Assembly (NCBI GenBank): GCA_038093975.1
Contig: JBBPTG010000015.1
Span: 1-64,000 of the forward strand
Length of the DNA stretch: 64,000 nucleotides
Reading direction: 5' to 3'
DNA from: Chalciporus piperatus
Lineage: Eukaryota > Basidiomycota > Agaricomycetes > Boletales > Boletaceae
Part shown: positions 31,253-43,516 of the stretch, piece after piece
Position numbering within the stretch: the stretch's first letter is position 1
Layout: every line of letters begins with the position of its first letter
The notes under the pieces: generated by a model
Told to the model about the DNA's origin: nothing
Databases searched by the model: none
The model's input: only the letters and a program-made list of their open reading frames with translations
Made by a program: the position numbers and the translations under genes

Positions 31253-33217
31253 ATGGAACAAATTCGCTCTCAAGATCAGCAGCAAAAGGACTTTCTCGCA
31301 TTGCTCTTTCCCGACCCATCAACAGACCAGAATCGCCCACATGACACCCACCAAAACGATGTGTTTAGCGGTGCTCCACTTGCGACACATCGCATACCCA
31401 ATACCATGAACAGTTTCATAGGATCGAGCAATACCGGCTTCAACCAGCAACCCCTCGATCTCATGGCAATGTCCAACTTGATGTCCCTTCAGAGCTTGGA
31501 AGCATCATTATCCTCCCCTGCACCTGCGGCACTGACGCCTCAGATGCTGCTTGAGCAACAGTACAAGCTCACCCAGTTGCATCAGCTGCAACAACTTCAG
31601 AACCAAATTCAAAATCAGATCTTCCAACAACAGGCAAGTGTCTTGCCGTCTTTGTGTTGTGACCATGCTTGCCGCGAATCACTCGCCACTCGTGGCAGAC
31701 CAATCATAGGCGCAACGCTGACTTTGTTGCTCTAGCTTGCGCTTATCAGCGGACAAACGACCCTTGCAACTCATGATTCCAACGCTGACCCTCCGCGCGA
31801 GCAGCTTCCGACTTTCAATGGTCTCCCTACTCCCTGTAAGTATGTTTATACTTCTTCCGAGCTCAATCTTATTCCCATTTCCGCAGTATCGTCTACCGAA
31901 ATAAGGCCAACCAATCCCGACTTCTTGACTTGCATGAATCCTCCATTCCAAAACTCTCAGCAGACTATGTTTAGTTCACACGGACTAGATACCATACCTC
32001 TCCCTTCTCCGCAAGAGCCATTCGGATCAAATCAGTTCATGAGACACGCAGGATCAGCATCTGCACCCGCCAACTTAGCATTTCCACCGTTCGTTGGTCT
32101 TCCCTCCCCTTCAGACCTCGACATTTCCCCGCTCACGAGCCCATGGCTCGACCCCCATCCTCCACATTCGAGGCCGGCAAAACGGGTGGCTTCGCCTAGT
32201 GGAGAGGACAATGCTCGTGTGACCAGAAAACGCCCAACGCCGGTTCCAGCCGGTTCGGTGAAGATCCCTCGCAACGTGAAATCTGCCACGTCAACTCCTC
32301 TTCTGCGTTCATCGATACGTGGGCGTCGGAATAGTACGGTGTTGGAGACGGATTCTCCGTCCCCTGTCGATCTCTCCATGCCTCCCCCTGCTCCCCCTGG
32401 AAACAGAACTTCTCCTCCGTTGTCTGTGTCAAACTCTAGTTCGGCCACAGTTCCTCAAGACGAGGCGCGCATCACGCCTGTGACTCCGGCAAGCATCATG
32501 AATCTAGGTCGACTTGGGGTCAGCAGTAGTCTCGCGCCCGCTGCACTGCTCCCCAGATTAGATAAGGGGAAGGATCCCGCCAAGAGCAAAGAAATGACCT
32601 CGTCGACGACAGGTCCTCGGAAAGCCGGTCCTCCCCTAATACCAGGTCCAAAACCAATCCTCCCAGGTATGCGGAAGACTGACGAGAAACATGCTTGTAT
32701 TGACAATCCATTAGCTGGATCAGCCAATTTACTTAACAGTGTATCGTCCGCCGTCTCCCCACCTGCGCCTGTCACGCGGAAGTCACATAAAGACGCCGAG
32801 CAAAAACGTCGCGATTCTCTCAAGGCAGCATACGACGACCTTCGTACATTGCTACCCCCGGTACCTCTTCCTTCAGACGACAATTTCCCTGACGAACCGA
32901 TCCTACCCGGTGCACTGCCTCCGCGCGGTCCGCCGAAAGCAGGGGGGAATGGTCCTAACAAAGGGGTCAGCAAGTTACAGCTTCTCCGATGTGGCAACGA
33001 CTTCGTCCGGACACTCAAGGGACGTGTCGACCGCCGAGATACAGAAATTTCCACGCTCAGACGAGAGGTCCTTCGACTACGTGCGTTTGCTGGGGAAGAA
33101 GCCCACAAGAATGGGGGAGAGTTTGTGGATCTGGAGCATGATCTGGACGCAGTCGAGGCTGGGAATCCAAAGTTGGGTCAGTTGTTGATGGATGACGAGG
33201 GGGACGATGAGGAATGA
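31253..33217 (+). CDS. bHLH-leucine-zipper-like transcription factor (603 aa)
   Basis: Exons 31253-31633, 31736-31835 and 31887-33217 total 1812 bases. The first intron must use a GC donor (CAG|GCAAGT), since the nearby GT breaks the frame. The N-terminal half is Gln-, Ser- and Pro-rich, as in activation domains. The bHLH is near residues 465-560. Its basic region is KSHKDAEQKRRDSLKAAYDD, with the His/Glu/Arg spacing for CANNTG contact, followed by helix 1. A loop of roughly 40 Pro/Gly-rich residues leads to helix 2 (KLQLLRCGNDFVRTLKGRV) and a short heptad segment (ISTLRREVLRLRAF). The acidic tail is DDEGDDEE. It is likely a nuclear E-box regulator; the target pathway is unknown. A CACGTG site lies about 190 bp upstream. 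Confidence 0.88.
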
Positions 33218-34776
33218 AGATAGATTGTCCGGGGTATGTACGATGTCGATCTAATTATGTCGGGCCCCTTGCGTGTCGTGTGCAGACTCTGATTTATTCT
33301 TGGGTGTGTATAGTAGCACATGTGATTACACTGGCCAGGTTCCCGGTGTCTTTTAGGTCTCCGAGGATGTACTCTACCAGGGAATCATGTATATGTGGTC
33401 CAGATACTCGAAGGGGACGTGGGGGACACCGCCAGCAAAGTAACTCAGAGTTGCAGGCAAGTTGCAGGTGGGAAATGTCGTCAAGGGGAAAGTGTGGGTC
33501 AGGCTTGGATCAAGGCACGTCCCGTTTATCCAGAATGATGTTCGCGCGGTTCGGAGTACGAATACTCGGCGAAGGTCTCATGCCTATCTCCCTCCGCCAT
33601 ATATGAGGTTGTTGTAAACTCTTCCGAGTCTTGCACAACTTCGAGCCTCTGAACGCGTTCGTAGACTCGGGCGAAAGAATTGATACCCTCGAACTCAAAC
33701 ATGTCGCAAGCTCCTCGTAGTCCTCTGTGAGTCCGTTCGTTAGTAGAGTACTCGGGACAAGCGTAACTGGAGGTCTTGCAGGTCAGCAGTTTTCCTACTG
33801 CATGTCGCACTGGAAGCACCTCTCGTGGTGCAGACGTTCTTTTCTCCGACGTCTGTTCCGTTCATCCAAATGACTAACACCACGGTGGTGTTACTCAAGG
33901 TAACATGTTTTCTTCGCGCTTGAGCCTGACACCTACTCACATATCGTGTTCACCCTTCTGTCCTCCGTACGCCCCCCTAACGAGCACAGTTATTCGCCGC
34001 CATCCTTGCTGCATCGTGCATCGCGTGTGTCCTCGTATTCCCCCTCCCAGGTTCGTTCCACCTCTTGCACCCTATTTTTTTTTGCGCCTGTCGTGTGCAC
34101 ACAGAATAAACGTTGACACCACAATCCAGAGTTCCTCCCCGGAAAACGCGCCCTCGCGATTGCGCTATGTTTTTACCACAGCGTCGCCTCTACAATTCTC
34201 TTCCAAGCTCCTAGGTTCATCCCGCATACGTTTGGAACATTGGCCGAGTCGTGCGTATCTCGTCCCATATTCCCTCTCCCTCATCCCTCCTGTCCCGCTT
34301 TCTCTCGCGTTCTTGGAGATGGAGGCTGACGTTGATGCGATAGATTTAATGTTATCCCTGAGACCGTGTGGGGAACTACGCATGGTATACTTGGACTCTC
34401 GATGGTGGTATGGTGGCAACTCACGCTCTCGTATGCGAGTGCGGTCCGGAGTGGCGCGTGAAATTTTTGACACCTCCTCTTGGGTCCCGCTTTCGCGTTT
34501 TTTTGCCTCGCTTGGTTCACTTTTCCTTCCCCACTCGGCTTTGTAACACGATCCCTTGGGAGTGGCTTGCGTGTTGTGGGATAAAGGATAAAGTCTGTTG
34601 TAAATGAAGGAGGGAGGCACAGGAAGTAGAGGGCGCGGTGTTCAAGGTATGAACGAGGTTTGTATACCAAACGAGAATGTTAGTGGTTATACCTGTCTTT
34701 TCTTTTAACGTCCGGATGCGTCTTTCCTTCGCTTGGTACTGAGGAACATGGTCGCACAGAAATTTCCAATATCACA
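33218..34776. other. Intergenic, ~1.6 kb, possible weak ORFs
   Basis: On the minus strand 33819-33526 an open stretch (ACDMFEFEGINSFARVYERV...) has some coding character but no ATG and no recognisable domain. On plus, 33905-34546 is open but pyrimidine-rich without motifs. Neither is called as a gene. Confidence 0.4.
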
Positions 34777-34848
34777 TCCCGTTTAGCTCAGTTGGTAGAG
34801 CGCGTCACTAGTAATGACGAGGTCAGTCGTTCAAGTCGGCTAATGGGA
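34777..34848 (+). tRNA. tRNA-Thr (anticodon AGT)
   Basis: A 72-base cloverleaf. Acceptor stem TCCCGTT/AATGGGA has one G-T pair. The D arm contains the A-box GCTCAGTTGGTAGAGC. The anticodon stem CGTCA/TGACG encloses CTAGTAA, with AGT at 34810-34812. The T arm is AGTCG-TTCAAGT-CGGCT. A T-run follows within about 20 bases as a Pol III terminator. No intron. Confidence 0.93.
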
Positions 34849-35689
34849 AACTTTTATTCTCAATATTTTTTCGCTGCTTGCTCGGGCTCGGTGGTTTCAA
34901 AGGTGAAACGTGCAGGTGCTGTCCATTGCTTACGTCTTCGACCTTCAAGTTGCCCTCTTTGCCTCTCTTCCTCTTGATCACTATGTCCTATGATTTACCA
35001 GTACAAACCTTCGGTGAGATACGCCTTAGCAAGAATTTCAAGTTGCAAGTTTCCTTCGTATCACTCTGAAGCCTTCTACACCTTGTCGCAGGATGGTGAA
35101 TGACTTTGCGGTCCTGAATCTGGCGGCTCGACCCAAGCCGCTATCATTTAACTCCCAAGAGTCCTGCGCTTCATGCGGTCTGTGAGTGGTCCCGCATTAA
35201 ATACACTCCTATTATCCAAATCTATAGGACGATTGATATCATGCCAGTGCAAAGTATTCCGCAATAACAAAACAGGGTAGCTCGCCTCCATCCTGCCAAG
35301 CGACGGCGAACCTGTCCAACGCGATACTAGGCCGTCCGATGCGGTGCTTGGCATCTCGGCCCTGCCGTCTCTCTCCGCTAGGCACCTGATCCACCGGTCA
35401 CCGGTCGCCCATGACTCAAAATCAGGGACGCCGGAAATACCTACTGATCTCGCGCCAAGGGGAATGAAATTATCCGTCTCTCCACCTCTCCATGGTCATA
35501 CATATTTATCTCGGTGACACCACCGAAGTATGGCGCCTATGGGTAGATCCATCATGGTGGCGCTCGCACGACCAACTGTCCGCAATTGTGTGTCCTCCTG
35601 TCCTCTTGACCAATATATTATTATATCTGTGCCTGTGTGAAGATCGTGAACGGTGGGGGGGAAAGGTGACTACATCGCGTCGCCCAATG
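34849..35689. other. Intergenic, gene-poor
   Basis: No supported ORF. It contains the tRNA terminator and unremarkable sequence leading into the degenerate element. Confidence 0.45.
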
Positions 35690-35781
35690 TGTCTCTGCCA
35701 GGGTCCAGGATGGATATATACCCCTAGTCTCGGGTCCAGACGGTTTGGAGCGGAGGTTGAAAACAGCACGACGGAAACCGC

Positions 35782-35807
35782 TCCATAACGTCTGGTGCAT
35801 TTCGTGT
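35782..35807 (+). repeat. Left conserved block of inverted repeat (26 bp)
   Basis: It begins CTCCATAACGTCTGGTGC and is the exact reverse complement of 37434-37459. Looser similarity extends to both sides. Confidence 0.85.
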
Positions 35808-37096
35808 GGCAGCCCCCCCATGTGTCACGCTCGCTCGATTTCGGATGATGTAATCAGTATTCGACGTTTCTCGCTCTTGATTAGGACTATGTACCGTGAT
35901 TGCCTACTACAGAAGGCTTCTCTTTGCCCCCTGTTCCCTCTCCTGATGATCCCGAGCCAGTGGCAGACAACCATAAGATAGAAGAACCACTGACAATGAT
36001 GCAGAGGACAACACCACGGGGTCAATGAAGACCATGGACAACAGAGCCGATTGTGCATGCCAAACGAGCTGCAAAGGTGGTCAAATCCCCACCAAATGCT
36101 CGACTTCTGGTTAGAGACTCGGACGGGAAAGGCATCTGAGCCTGTGGTATCTGTCCCAATGCTCTCACAATGCCACTGCTCGTTGATGACGACTATGCAT
36201 GTCAAGCGCATGTCAATCGCGACCACGAACGATGCCTATGATGGGCCATTAGTCGAAGAAAACGAAGCGAAGACATCCATGGACGAGACTGCTGCCGCAA
36301 CGACAGCGAACACGTCCGTTGACACCGACGCGAACGAAAAACGGAGAGGATGACTCGCCAACAGATCCCCAAAGCACGTCGCTCGAGGGGGAGATGGTGA
36401 AGTCGAGCGAATCGACGCCAAGTGGAGTCGACGAAGACCAAGCGAACCCCGTAAACGGTCGAAGCCCCAGATGAAGCTGAAGGGGCAGGGAGTCGAGTTG
36501 GCGAGGTGAGAAAGTTGGGGAGTGAGTCGAGCGAGTCGAAAGATGTCACAGGCGTCGCAAATGAAAATGGCGACCACATGGACTCACCAGAGCGCTCCAC
36601 CGCTCCACCAAACGACACCAACGAGTTGGCGAGTACCACCGACAAACGAAACACATCAAAAGACGCTAAAAACGCGCCCAGCTGCGAAGCCACGCGACCA
36701 AACGAGTCGCCAGCTTGAATGGCATCCAAGGACGACGATGCAATCACGAAAGTGACCGAGGGCGCCGAGGGCACAGGAGTTGAGAGTCGGGGATGATGAA
36801 CCGAGCGGCTGCGTCGATGCAGACCGCATGTCGAAGCTCGAAATGAGCCAGTCAAACCATCTGAGAGTCGTACAGGCTGAGCCAGGTGGCGAGACGAACC
36901 GCGAATCGAGAAGGCGATCCAAACGATGACAGCAATGTACCAAACCCATCAAGTCGAATCGAGTGAGAACGACGACGCAACAAGCAGATCAGCTGCGACT
37001 CACGGCGAGTCACACCGACGATGGTCGCGACCAGTGCTACACGCGAACGACCTACCAGTTTCGTCAACCCACCACACGAACCCACAAAATCCAAAC

Positions 37097-37318
37097 TCAA
37101 CAAAGTCTCTGGAAAAGAAAGTACCAGCGCTTATGCGTTCTCCGATCAGAATTCGTGTCCGTGTCCGCGTCCGAAGAAACTGAAGGTGAGCGAGAACATG
37201 ATTGGGGGCTCGGGGGTGGTTCAGATTCGAGATCAGTGTTGTAGTCGTCGTCGTCATCATCTCGCATCAAGAGATCAGCCCAGAAATTGCGATCTTCATG
37301 TGCTGAATGGGAGGCCAT
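37097..37318 (-). pseudogene. Acidic ORF, likely 5' remnant of the element's gene
   Basis: The ORF is 73 residues: MASHSAHEDRNFWADLLMRD, an Asp/Ser-rich acidic run and a basic end, stopping at 37097. It begins about 115 bp inside the right repeat block, where an element-encoded gene would start. Downstream frames are interrupted. Acidic Asp/Ser runs of this kind also occur in host proteins, so identity is unknown. Confidence 0.35.
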
Positions 37319-37433
37319 GGTTCGAGCAGACTCACAGTGATTAGATTACGACGGTATGGTACAGCGTCATCACTAAAATTAACCGCGGCTACCTGTGACA
37401 CCCCGTGACGCGTGATGGATGGGGGGCCCGCCG

Positions 37434-37459
37434 CACGAAATGCACCAGACGTTATGGAG
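37434..37459 (-). repeat. Right conserved block of inverted repeat (26 bp)
   Basis: It is the exact reverse complement of 35782-35807. Confidence 0.85.
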
Positions 37460-37530
37460 ACGTTTCTGCACCGATAGCTTGAAACTCAGCTGTCACCATA
37501 ACGGCTGGTACCGAGACTAATATACCCCGA

Positions 37531-39973
37531 TGTTGGAGACACCAAGCATGGCACTGGAACCGCGATACCCCGCACGACAGGACTTGCCCTGGAGCGATAT
37601 CTCCGCGTCTACTCCATGTCCACCGTAGCCGGGTCCCGAGTCACGATGACTACTGTGAAATTCTCCCGAGTGGCCACTTTATGTACGAGGTTTGTGAATT
37701 GTGGTCCACTCTAATCCCGAAGTTCTGACCTCGAGGAGACATTCCCTCTCATATCCCACCTGGTGCATCGGCTATGATGTCGTAGATCAGGTCTCTTATG
37801 ACATTTGTATCGTCACTGCGATGACACGCACGGTCCATGTTGTTCGCTGCGACAAATAAGTTCAAGACGCCCCAGCAATCGCTCGACTTCATTCCTTTGC
37901 GGAATAACGAAGGCGACTGAACATTCCGTGCTATCGCCGGAAGCCGACACTGTGAAGCATCCACAAATCCACTTCTACACCTCAACGTGTTAGAGCCACA
38001 GCACAGACAATACTCGTTAATATGTTGCTTCTACTACGATCCCCCTCAACGCTTTCTTTGGATTAGAGTTTTATCTGTAACTTTCTTCTGCGTAACACCG
38101 TTATTTGCCCTCATGTGCTCGCAAGATGGCGTGAATGAACCGCAGCCATTCACGCCAATTACTTCTAGGAGGATGTCACAACATCACAACCGGTGCCACA
38201 CCATCATTCACCATCAAGGAAGCTGATTCCCTGGTCACGTAGGGGCGAGGGGGATGCTTTGCCACACCTAATACATCAAAGCCCATGCTAAGTTTCAACG
38301 GGAACTGCAGGGGGGTGTCATTGAGTGAGTGCATCAGACGAAATCCTGCGAAGAGGGTGGGTCGGGGCGCAGATATTTGCCATTCAGAATTTCAGATGCT
38401 ATGAGTTCCCATGAGATTCTACTCGTTTTAGTCTCTCTGTGCAGCGTACTAATCAGCAACGGCGGGGATCTTACTCAATTGGAATTTTAATTGAAGACTG
38501 TGCGTCCGAGATGACGTGTGCTGAGGGCTGGCGTGTGGTTCGATATAAGGACCGCGGTTCAGTTCCCTCAGAACGGCGTCAATCAACTGGGGACCTTATT
38601 GCCGCGAGATTTGGTATATTTTGAAGTCTCTGAATCAGTTACCAAGCCCGATGTAGAGCCACGGGATCCGGTGGATAAGTACCGAAACGGATGGCACTTC
38701 TGTTGGGCACGCTGTGTGACAACACGCACTTGAATAACGTCTGCAGGGAAGGCACACGGGGGGGGGAAATGAGCGATGCTGATGGGCGACGAGACGGCCC
38801 GGCCAGAGTCTGGAATAGCAGACCCCACTACGCCCGCCAGGATGTTGACCAGTCTTGGGCGTGCACTAGTGCACAGAAAGAGGGAGCCACTAATACCAGC
38901 GCGGAAATCGCATGTCAACTGAGACATGCGGAAACAGGCTTGTATGTCAATGGAATCAGGTGAACTCACGGGTAGTAGTGTCGGGACACACTTTCTGTTT
39001 CGAGACAAGATGCTGTGACTGAAGTTAACCTACCACGTGAAAATCCTTGCCATGGGTTAGAGATCTGCCCCTATCATGATTTTCCGGGTCGGTTTTAACT
39101 TGGTGTAAATCGGGAAGGTGAATGTGGGTAGACTGGGAATGACCTACGGCGAAAGAGAACAATCAACTGAGGTGATTTAATTTCTGGGTGCGCAGGTACT
39201 GTTGGTAAGCCGTAACCGCAAATTCGCCGTGCATTTAAAAAAAAATACCACGCAGATAAATTAAGCCGTTTGTTGATCGTTCGTGAGGCTGGCAGAGGTA
39301 TTGTTTTTGTAAGTAACGGAGACAATAGCAGCAGTGGAAGGAGCCCGCGCAGCATGTCCAATAATACCCGCGCGGCGTCGAGTGACTATAGCTGCACAGC
39401 ATAGCAACGACAGGGTGAGCGCTGAGTAGAAAATCAGAATTGCATTTCTCCCGGTTGGACATGCGGGGGCGATGAAGACGTGTTTATTTGGCGAGGGTCT
39501 TTGACCATAGCGCCCATAGGAGGAATGGAACGTTTCAGTCATCCGAATACGAAGATAAATTTCATTTGATTGTGATGGATAAGACCCCCCTGAAATGGAC
39601 AGGAATGTTCCGGATTTGAGCTGGTTGGGACACAAGGCGGACTAGTAGTTCCTGATGGTTCCCAAGCCTAGCGTGGGTCGACAAAAAGGGTGTTCAGGTC
39701 TGGGGGGCGCAGCGCTTTGCTGTACAGCTACTGAGCTTTGATCTCGGCGGCAGTAAAGTAGAACAAGAGGGTGCTGTGGGGAGTGGGAGATACTGATGGT
39801 GTATGTACCTGATAAGTAGCGGATGGTCCGATATAGTTATGGCATGAATCAACGAGGTTGTTTGTAGATGCTTATCCGTGTGCCGTAAGCGTACAACAAG
39901 CATAAGAGCTTCAAACACGACCCCGCTGTGCTTTTTGTCTTTAATCCCCCTCGTGGTTTACAATCACAAATCC
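37531..39973. other. Gene-poor stretch, ~2.4 kb
   Basis: Only short ORFs without domains appear on both strands. No tRNA, rRNA or long repeat was recognised. G-runs occur near 38760. It may hold old, unrecognisable element remains. Confidence 0.4.
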
Positions 39974-40714
39974 ATGTCGCTCGTCCTCTCCCACCACACT
40001 CCCGGTTTACTACCACACAAACGACAGCGTCGCACCGCTACTTCTGTCCTCGCAGGCGATTTCGATCCGCGTCTCGCTAGGGATGTCCTGACCAGCTTAC
40101 TAAACGGTGTTGGGCCTTACAAAGAAGTAGAGAAGGATGAGGAGTTGCGTAGGAGCAGGAAGCGGGAGAGGAAAGAACGCGAGAGGGAGAAACAAAAGAA
40201 GGCCGCTGCGAAGGCACCCGAAAAGAAGCAGACAGTGGAGACCACCACTCCACCACTCCCCGCCACCTCTGTACCTAGCCAATCCATCTCTGCGCCTGCA
40301 ATACAACCCTCCTCCTTCTGGCGTGCTCGCGGGACGAGTCAACGCCCCACGATACATATCGCCACGATGCAACGGTCGGTCTCTGTCACCCCTCCGCCTA
40401 TGGCATCCTCTCCTCGGTCGACTCCTGGTCCGTCCGACTGGTCGTCGACATCCCGTACATCCTCCAAGCGTCCCCGCACACCCGACATCGATGTGCATGC
40501 TGCGGAACCCGGCGTGGCGACTCCACCTTCACCTGCACCGCAGCGGAGGAAGAGAGTTGCAGTCAAGAAGGGATGGAAAGGATGGGTCGAGGGCTCGCCA
40601 CCACCATCCGAGAAGTTAATCAACTTGGATGCCGTGCCTACGCTGCAGGAGAGACGCACCCGCAGCGGGAAAAGCTTCGATGCCATCGGGGTTGGAAAGG
40701 ATAGTTGGGTGTAG
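39974..40714 (+). CDS. Hypothetical basic, low-complexity protein (246 aa)
   Basis: A single exon from ATG 39974 (MSLVLSHHTPGLLPHKRQRR) to TAG at 40712-40714; the frame is open upstream but without an ATG. An early basic cluster may act as a nuclear signal. A folded-looking segment follows (GDFDPRLARDVLTSLLNGVG), then a strongly charged helix of Arg/Lys/Glu (about residues 55-85), a Ser/Pro/Thr-rich middle and a compact C-terminus (KKGWKGWVEGSPPPSEKLIN ... RRTRSGKSFDAI). The organised ends and consistent coding character argue for a real gene. I do not recognise the family. A nuclear, chromatin- or RNA-linked role is only a guess from the basic composition. Confidence 0.7.
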   Translation: MSLVLSHHTPGLLPHKRQRRTATSVLAGDFDPRLARDVLTSLLNGVGPYKEVEKDEELRRSRKRERKEREREKQKKAAAKAPEKKQTVETTTPPLPATSVPSQSISAPAIQPSSFWRARGTSQRPTIHIATMQRSVSVTPPPMASSPRSTPGPSDWSSTSRTSSKRPRTPDIDVHAAEPGVATPPSPAPQRRKRVAVKKGWKGWVEGSPPPSEKLINLDAVPTLQERRTRSGKSFDAIGVGKDSWV

Positions 40715-41629
40715 ATCTGTAAGTAACTGTTTCACTTTTGTCGAACGGTAGAAAATACTCGTTAACCCATGCCAAGCTGTAGATCTCTACTCGGATGCTT
40801 CGAACTACCATGATCACCCCATCTTAGCTTGGCATTTGCTTGATTCAAAAAATTGTCTCTTAGGATCTCAACACCCGCCTCGCTTTCTAGTTATCCCGCT
40901 TGATTGTACAACACGCATCGCATCTCGGATCGCCGCACCACAGTCCACTCCAGCACCCAGTATCTTACTCGTCATTTCGTTCCGCTTGGTTGTCGTATGT
41001 TTTTATCTGTGTCACCCTCTGCTGCTATTTTACTTATCGATTCCTGTTGCTACAAGTATTCCCAGTGTCGCAATGATATCTCACTAGTCTTAGAAAGAAT
41101 CCATAACTGTTCTCTGTTCCATGATTCCACTCAGTGCATGAGCATGCGGGATCGCCTATGGGCCGTCGCGTTGGTTAGTTGCGTGTGTGAGCAATGCAGC
41201 TGCATGTCCAATCAGGCGAACTTAGACTCAGTGAGGTAAAGTGACGATATGTACGTAGCTCCGACCCACCTGGATGACTCGGCGGATGGATCCCACTCAG
41301 TATGTCGCGGGTCGCGGAAGCCGACCGGAGGCTTTAGAATTAAATAGAACCAAACAATCGTTCTTCGGATGTAATATGACCGCAAAGCGCAAAGTTACTT
41401 CCATCATCGACTCCACACAGTTGGCTAGAACCTGCCAGCTCCCTTCTTCCGTCTTCACGCTAAACTGAATAGTTGACCACTGAAGTCGTGGCAGGCCTTC
41501 TACCTGACAGCTGCTTTGCTCGTGCTGTTTTTATCTCACCTTCCAGTCTATCCATAGACATTCGTGCCCAGTAAACATTGCATTTCCTTCTCAGGAAGCT
41601 CATATTGGTTTATCCCCCACGAACTCGCC
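40715..41629. other. Intergenic, ~0.9 kb
   Basis: No supported gene. T-rich 3' sequence of the upstream gene and the promoter region of the MTG1-like gene. Confidence 0.45.
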
Positions 41630-43516
41630 ATGCTATCTGTTATCCCCTTCCCTGCACTGCCAACTCCGCCATCATGGTTCCCGGGCCACATGAACCGCTT
41701 TACCAAACAATTACCTGCCTTTTTATCACGTACAGATGTCGTTCTCGAACTCAGAGACGCCAGACTCCCGCTCACGAGCATCAACCATAACCTCGAAAGT
41801 GAGTCGAAAACCCTTTTTTTTCTCCCCTCGTTTGGTAGGCTCGCGTTAGCTTTAAATTGGGACAACTTCTTTTGCGATTGAATTCAATCAACTGGGACAT
41901 GTGTTCATCGATCCTCTCACGCTTGTGCATCCCAACAATGGCTAGTACGAACTGGTTGTCCATGTGATGATGTCGAAGCCTTCCAATGTCATTTGGCCCA
42001 CTTTGGAGTCAACATTTTGGGGTGGGTGATAACCATGACTAACACTTTCTTGGACAGGTGCGATAAGAAAATGGAGAGCGGAAAGGGGGAGAGATTCGGC
42101 CATGATCCCGTCAGCATCATCGAGCTCCACAACTCCAGTCGTTCCGGGATATGGGGGAACGCTATGTGAACGCATCGTCGTCTTGAATAAACATGATCTA
42201 GTCTCTGACTGGGGAGTGCAGGTAAGATACATTTTAATCACCAAGTCTCGTGCCCTAACGCCGGGTAAGCCGTTCCGCAAAGCGATGGCTTCTCGTTTTC
42301 CGGACCAGATAGTACACTTGGCATCGTGTAATAAACCTCGGGACATCAAAGCTCTCAGCGAGTTGCTCGTAAGTATGTTACCTTCTTATATGCCCCTCAC
42401 GACGTATGCTCAGCGACTTTCAAACCCATTTTCATACGACGAAATTTGATATTTAGACATAGCGAGGACCAACCCCCATGCAACGGAAATGAATGTCCTG
42501 GTCGTTGGCATGCCTAACGTCGGAAAATCCACGTTGTTAAATTCTCTCCGGAGTTTCGGGATTGCTGGACGTACGTCTCGTTCTTGCGGCGCTCCGATAA
42601 TATACATCTTCGTTGATGTATGGTTCTTGTGTTTACTCACGACCTTTCCTTATAGGGACCGCCAAGGCACTGCAGACATCTGCTCAGCCTGGACATACGC
42701 GAACCTTGTCCACACGGCTGAAGATATCAGAAAATCCCTTGGTCTATTCATATGATTCTCCGGGCGTCATGCTTCCCTTTCTTGGCAAAGGAGAATATGG
42801 CGCCGAGCGAGGGGTTAAGCTCGCGTTAATTGGTAAGTTGACGGGCTCTCCGGATCCAGTTAAAACATATGACAATAAATTTCCTTCAGCCGGGATCAAG
42901 GAGAGCTTGTACGACGTTGAAGCTCTCGTCAATTATTTATTGTTCAGATTGAATATCCTCGATCCCATTTGTGAGTCGTCCGCCTCAGGCTCTTCGTACG
43001 CTGATACAGGCCACCCGCCTCTATGAAGCTCCGGCATACCTCAAAGTCCTGCCACCAGGTTCTCAGCCCACGACTGACATCGATGTCTTCCTACAGCTTT
43101 TAGGTGCGCGACTAGGTATGCGCGTAAGAGGCGGCGACGTAGACACCGCACGGGCCGCTAAATGGTTTGTCGAGTGGTGGCGAAAAGAAGGCGGTCAAAT
43201 CTCCGCCTCTGCTCCCCGCTCTCTCAGAGCGCCGCCCTCAATACAAACCCCCCAATCTGACCACATCCCCACTCCTGTTCGGCGCGGATGGGGATTCGAC
43301 TTTGAATGGACCGTTGATGCCTCGATGACTGAGTCGGAGGGGAGCGTGGAGGAGAAGATGGGGAACTGTATCGATGCATATATGAGGAGGGCGGATGAGC
43401 AGGAAGAGAGGGGTGATGATGTTAGTCAGACGCAGGAGAAGAAGCGGGCTTGGGTGGAGAAACAGGCGAAGAGAGCTGCGAAGATCAAAGCAAAGGTGTC
43501 GCGGAAAACTGGGTGA
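41630..43516 (+). CDS. MTG1: Mitochondrial ribosome-assembly GTPase Mtg1 (circularly permuted)
   Basis: Start at ATG 41630 (MLSVIPFPALPTPPSWFPGH). The conserved WFPGHM lead is followed by LSRTDVVLELRDARLP. An intron of about 260 bp (41799-42058) precedes AIRKWRAERG. The G-motifs come in permuted order: G4 NKHDL, then G1 GMPNVGKST, G2/G3 region TSAQPGHTR and DSPGV. This order defines the YlqF/RbgA/Mtg1 family. These GTPases act late in large-subunit assembly on the inner mitochondrial membrane. The C-terminal domain (DVFLQLLGARLGMRVRGGDV...AAKWFVEWWR) matches the family; a charged extension (QEKKRAWVEKQAKRAAKIKA) follows. Small exons around 42370-42480 and 42830-42890 are approximate. The only notable oddity is the long basic tail. 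Confidence 0.9.

Larger units (their letters stand above)
35690..37530. mobile_element. Degenerate element bounded by a diverged inverted repeat
   Basis: Left (about 35705-35815) and right (about 37400-37525, reversed) share a diverged inverted repeat that includes 26 identical bases. Inside, a minus-strand ORF starts MASHSAHEDRNFWADLL at 37318. The body from 36230 to 36760 shows broken hydrophilic coding-like stretches on plus (SESSESKDVTGVANENGDHM and similar) in shifting frames. I infer an old transposon or two inverted copies of a repeat with decayed contents. No transposase motif is recognised. Confidence 0.45.

Noticed and set aside
30774..31409. 211-codon plus-strand ORF upstream of the bHLH gene
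   Set aside because: Spans the divergent promoter and overlaps both genes out of frame; no motif.
33526..33819. Minus-strand open stretch with coding-like residues (MFEFEGINSFARVYE)
   Set aside because: No ATG in frame and no consistent upstream exon. It could be a remnant, but not enough to call a gene.
33905..34546. 213-codon plus-strand ORF in a gene-poor stretch
   Set aside because: Pyrimidine-rich, no domain or motif, unusual composition (Pro/Ser/Arg/Cys), and no splice partners. Probably chance.
36202..36855. 217-codon minus-strand ORF
   Set aside because: It is the antisense of Ser/Asp/Asn-rich broken coding on plus. High Ser/Arg/Phe content is the expected reverse complement of such sequence.
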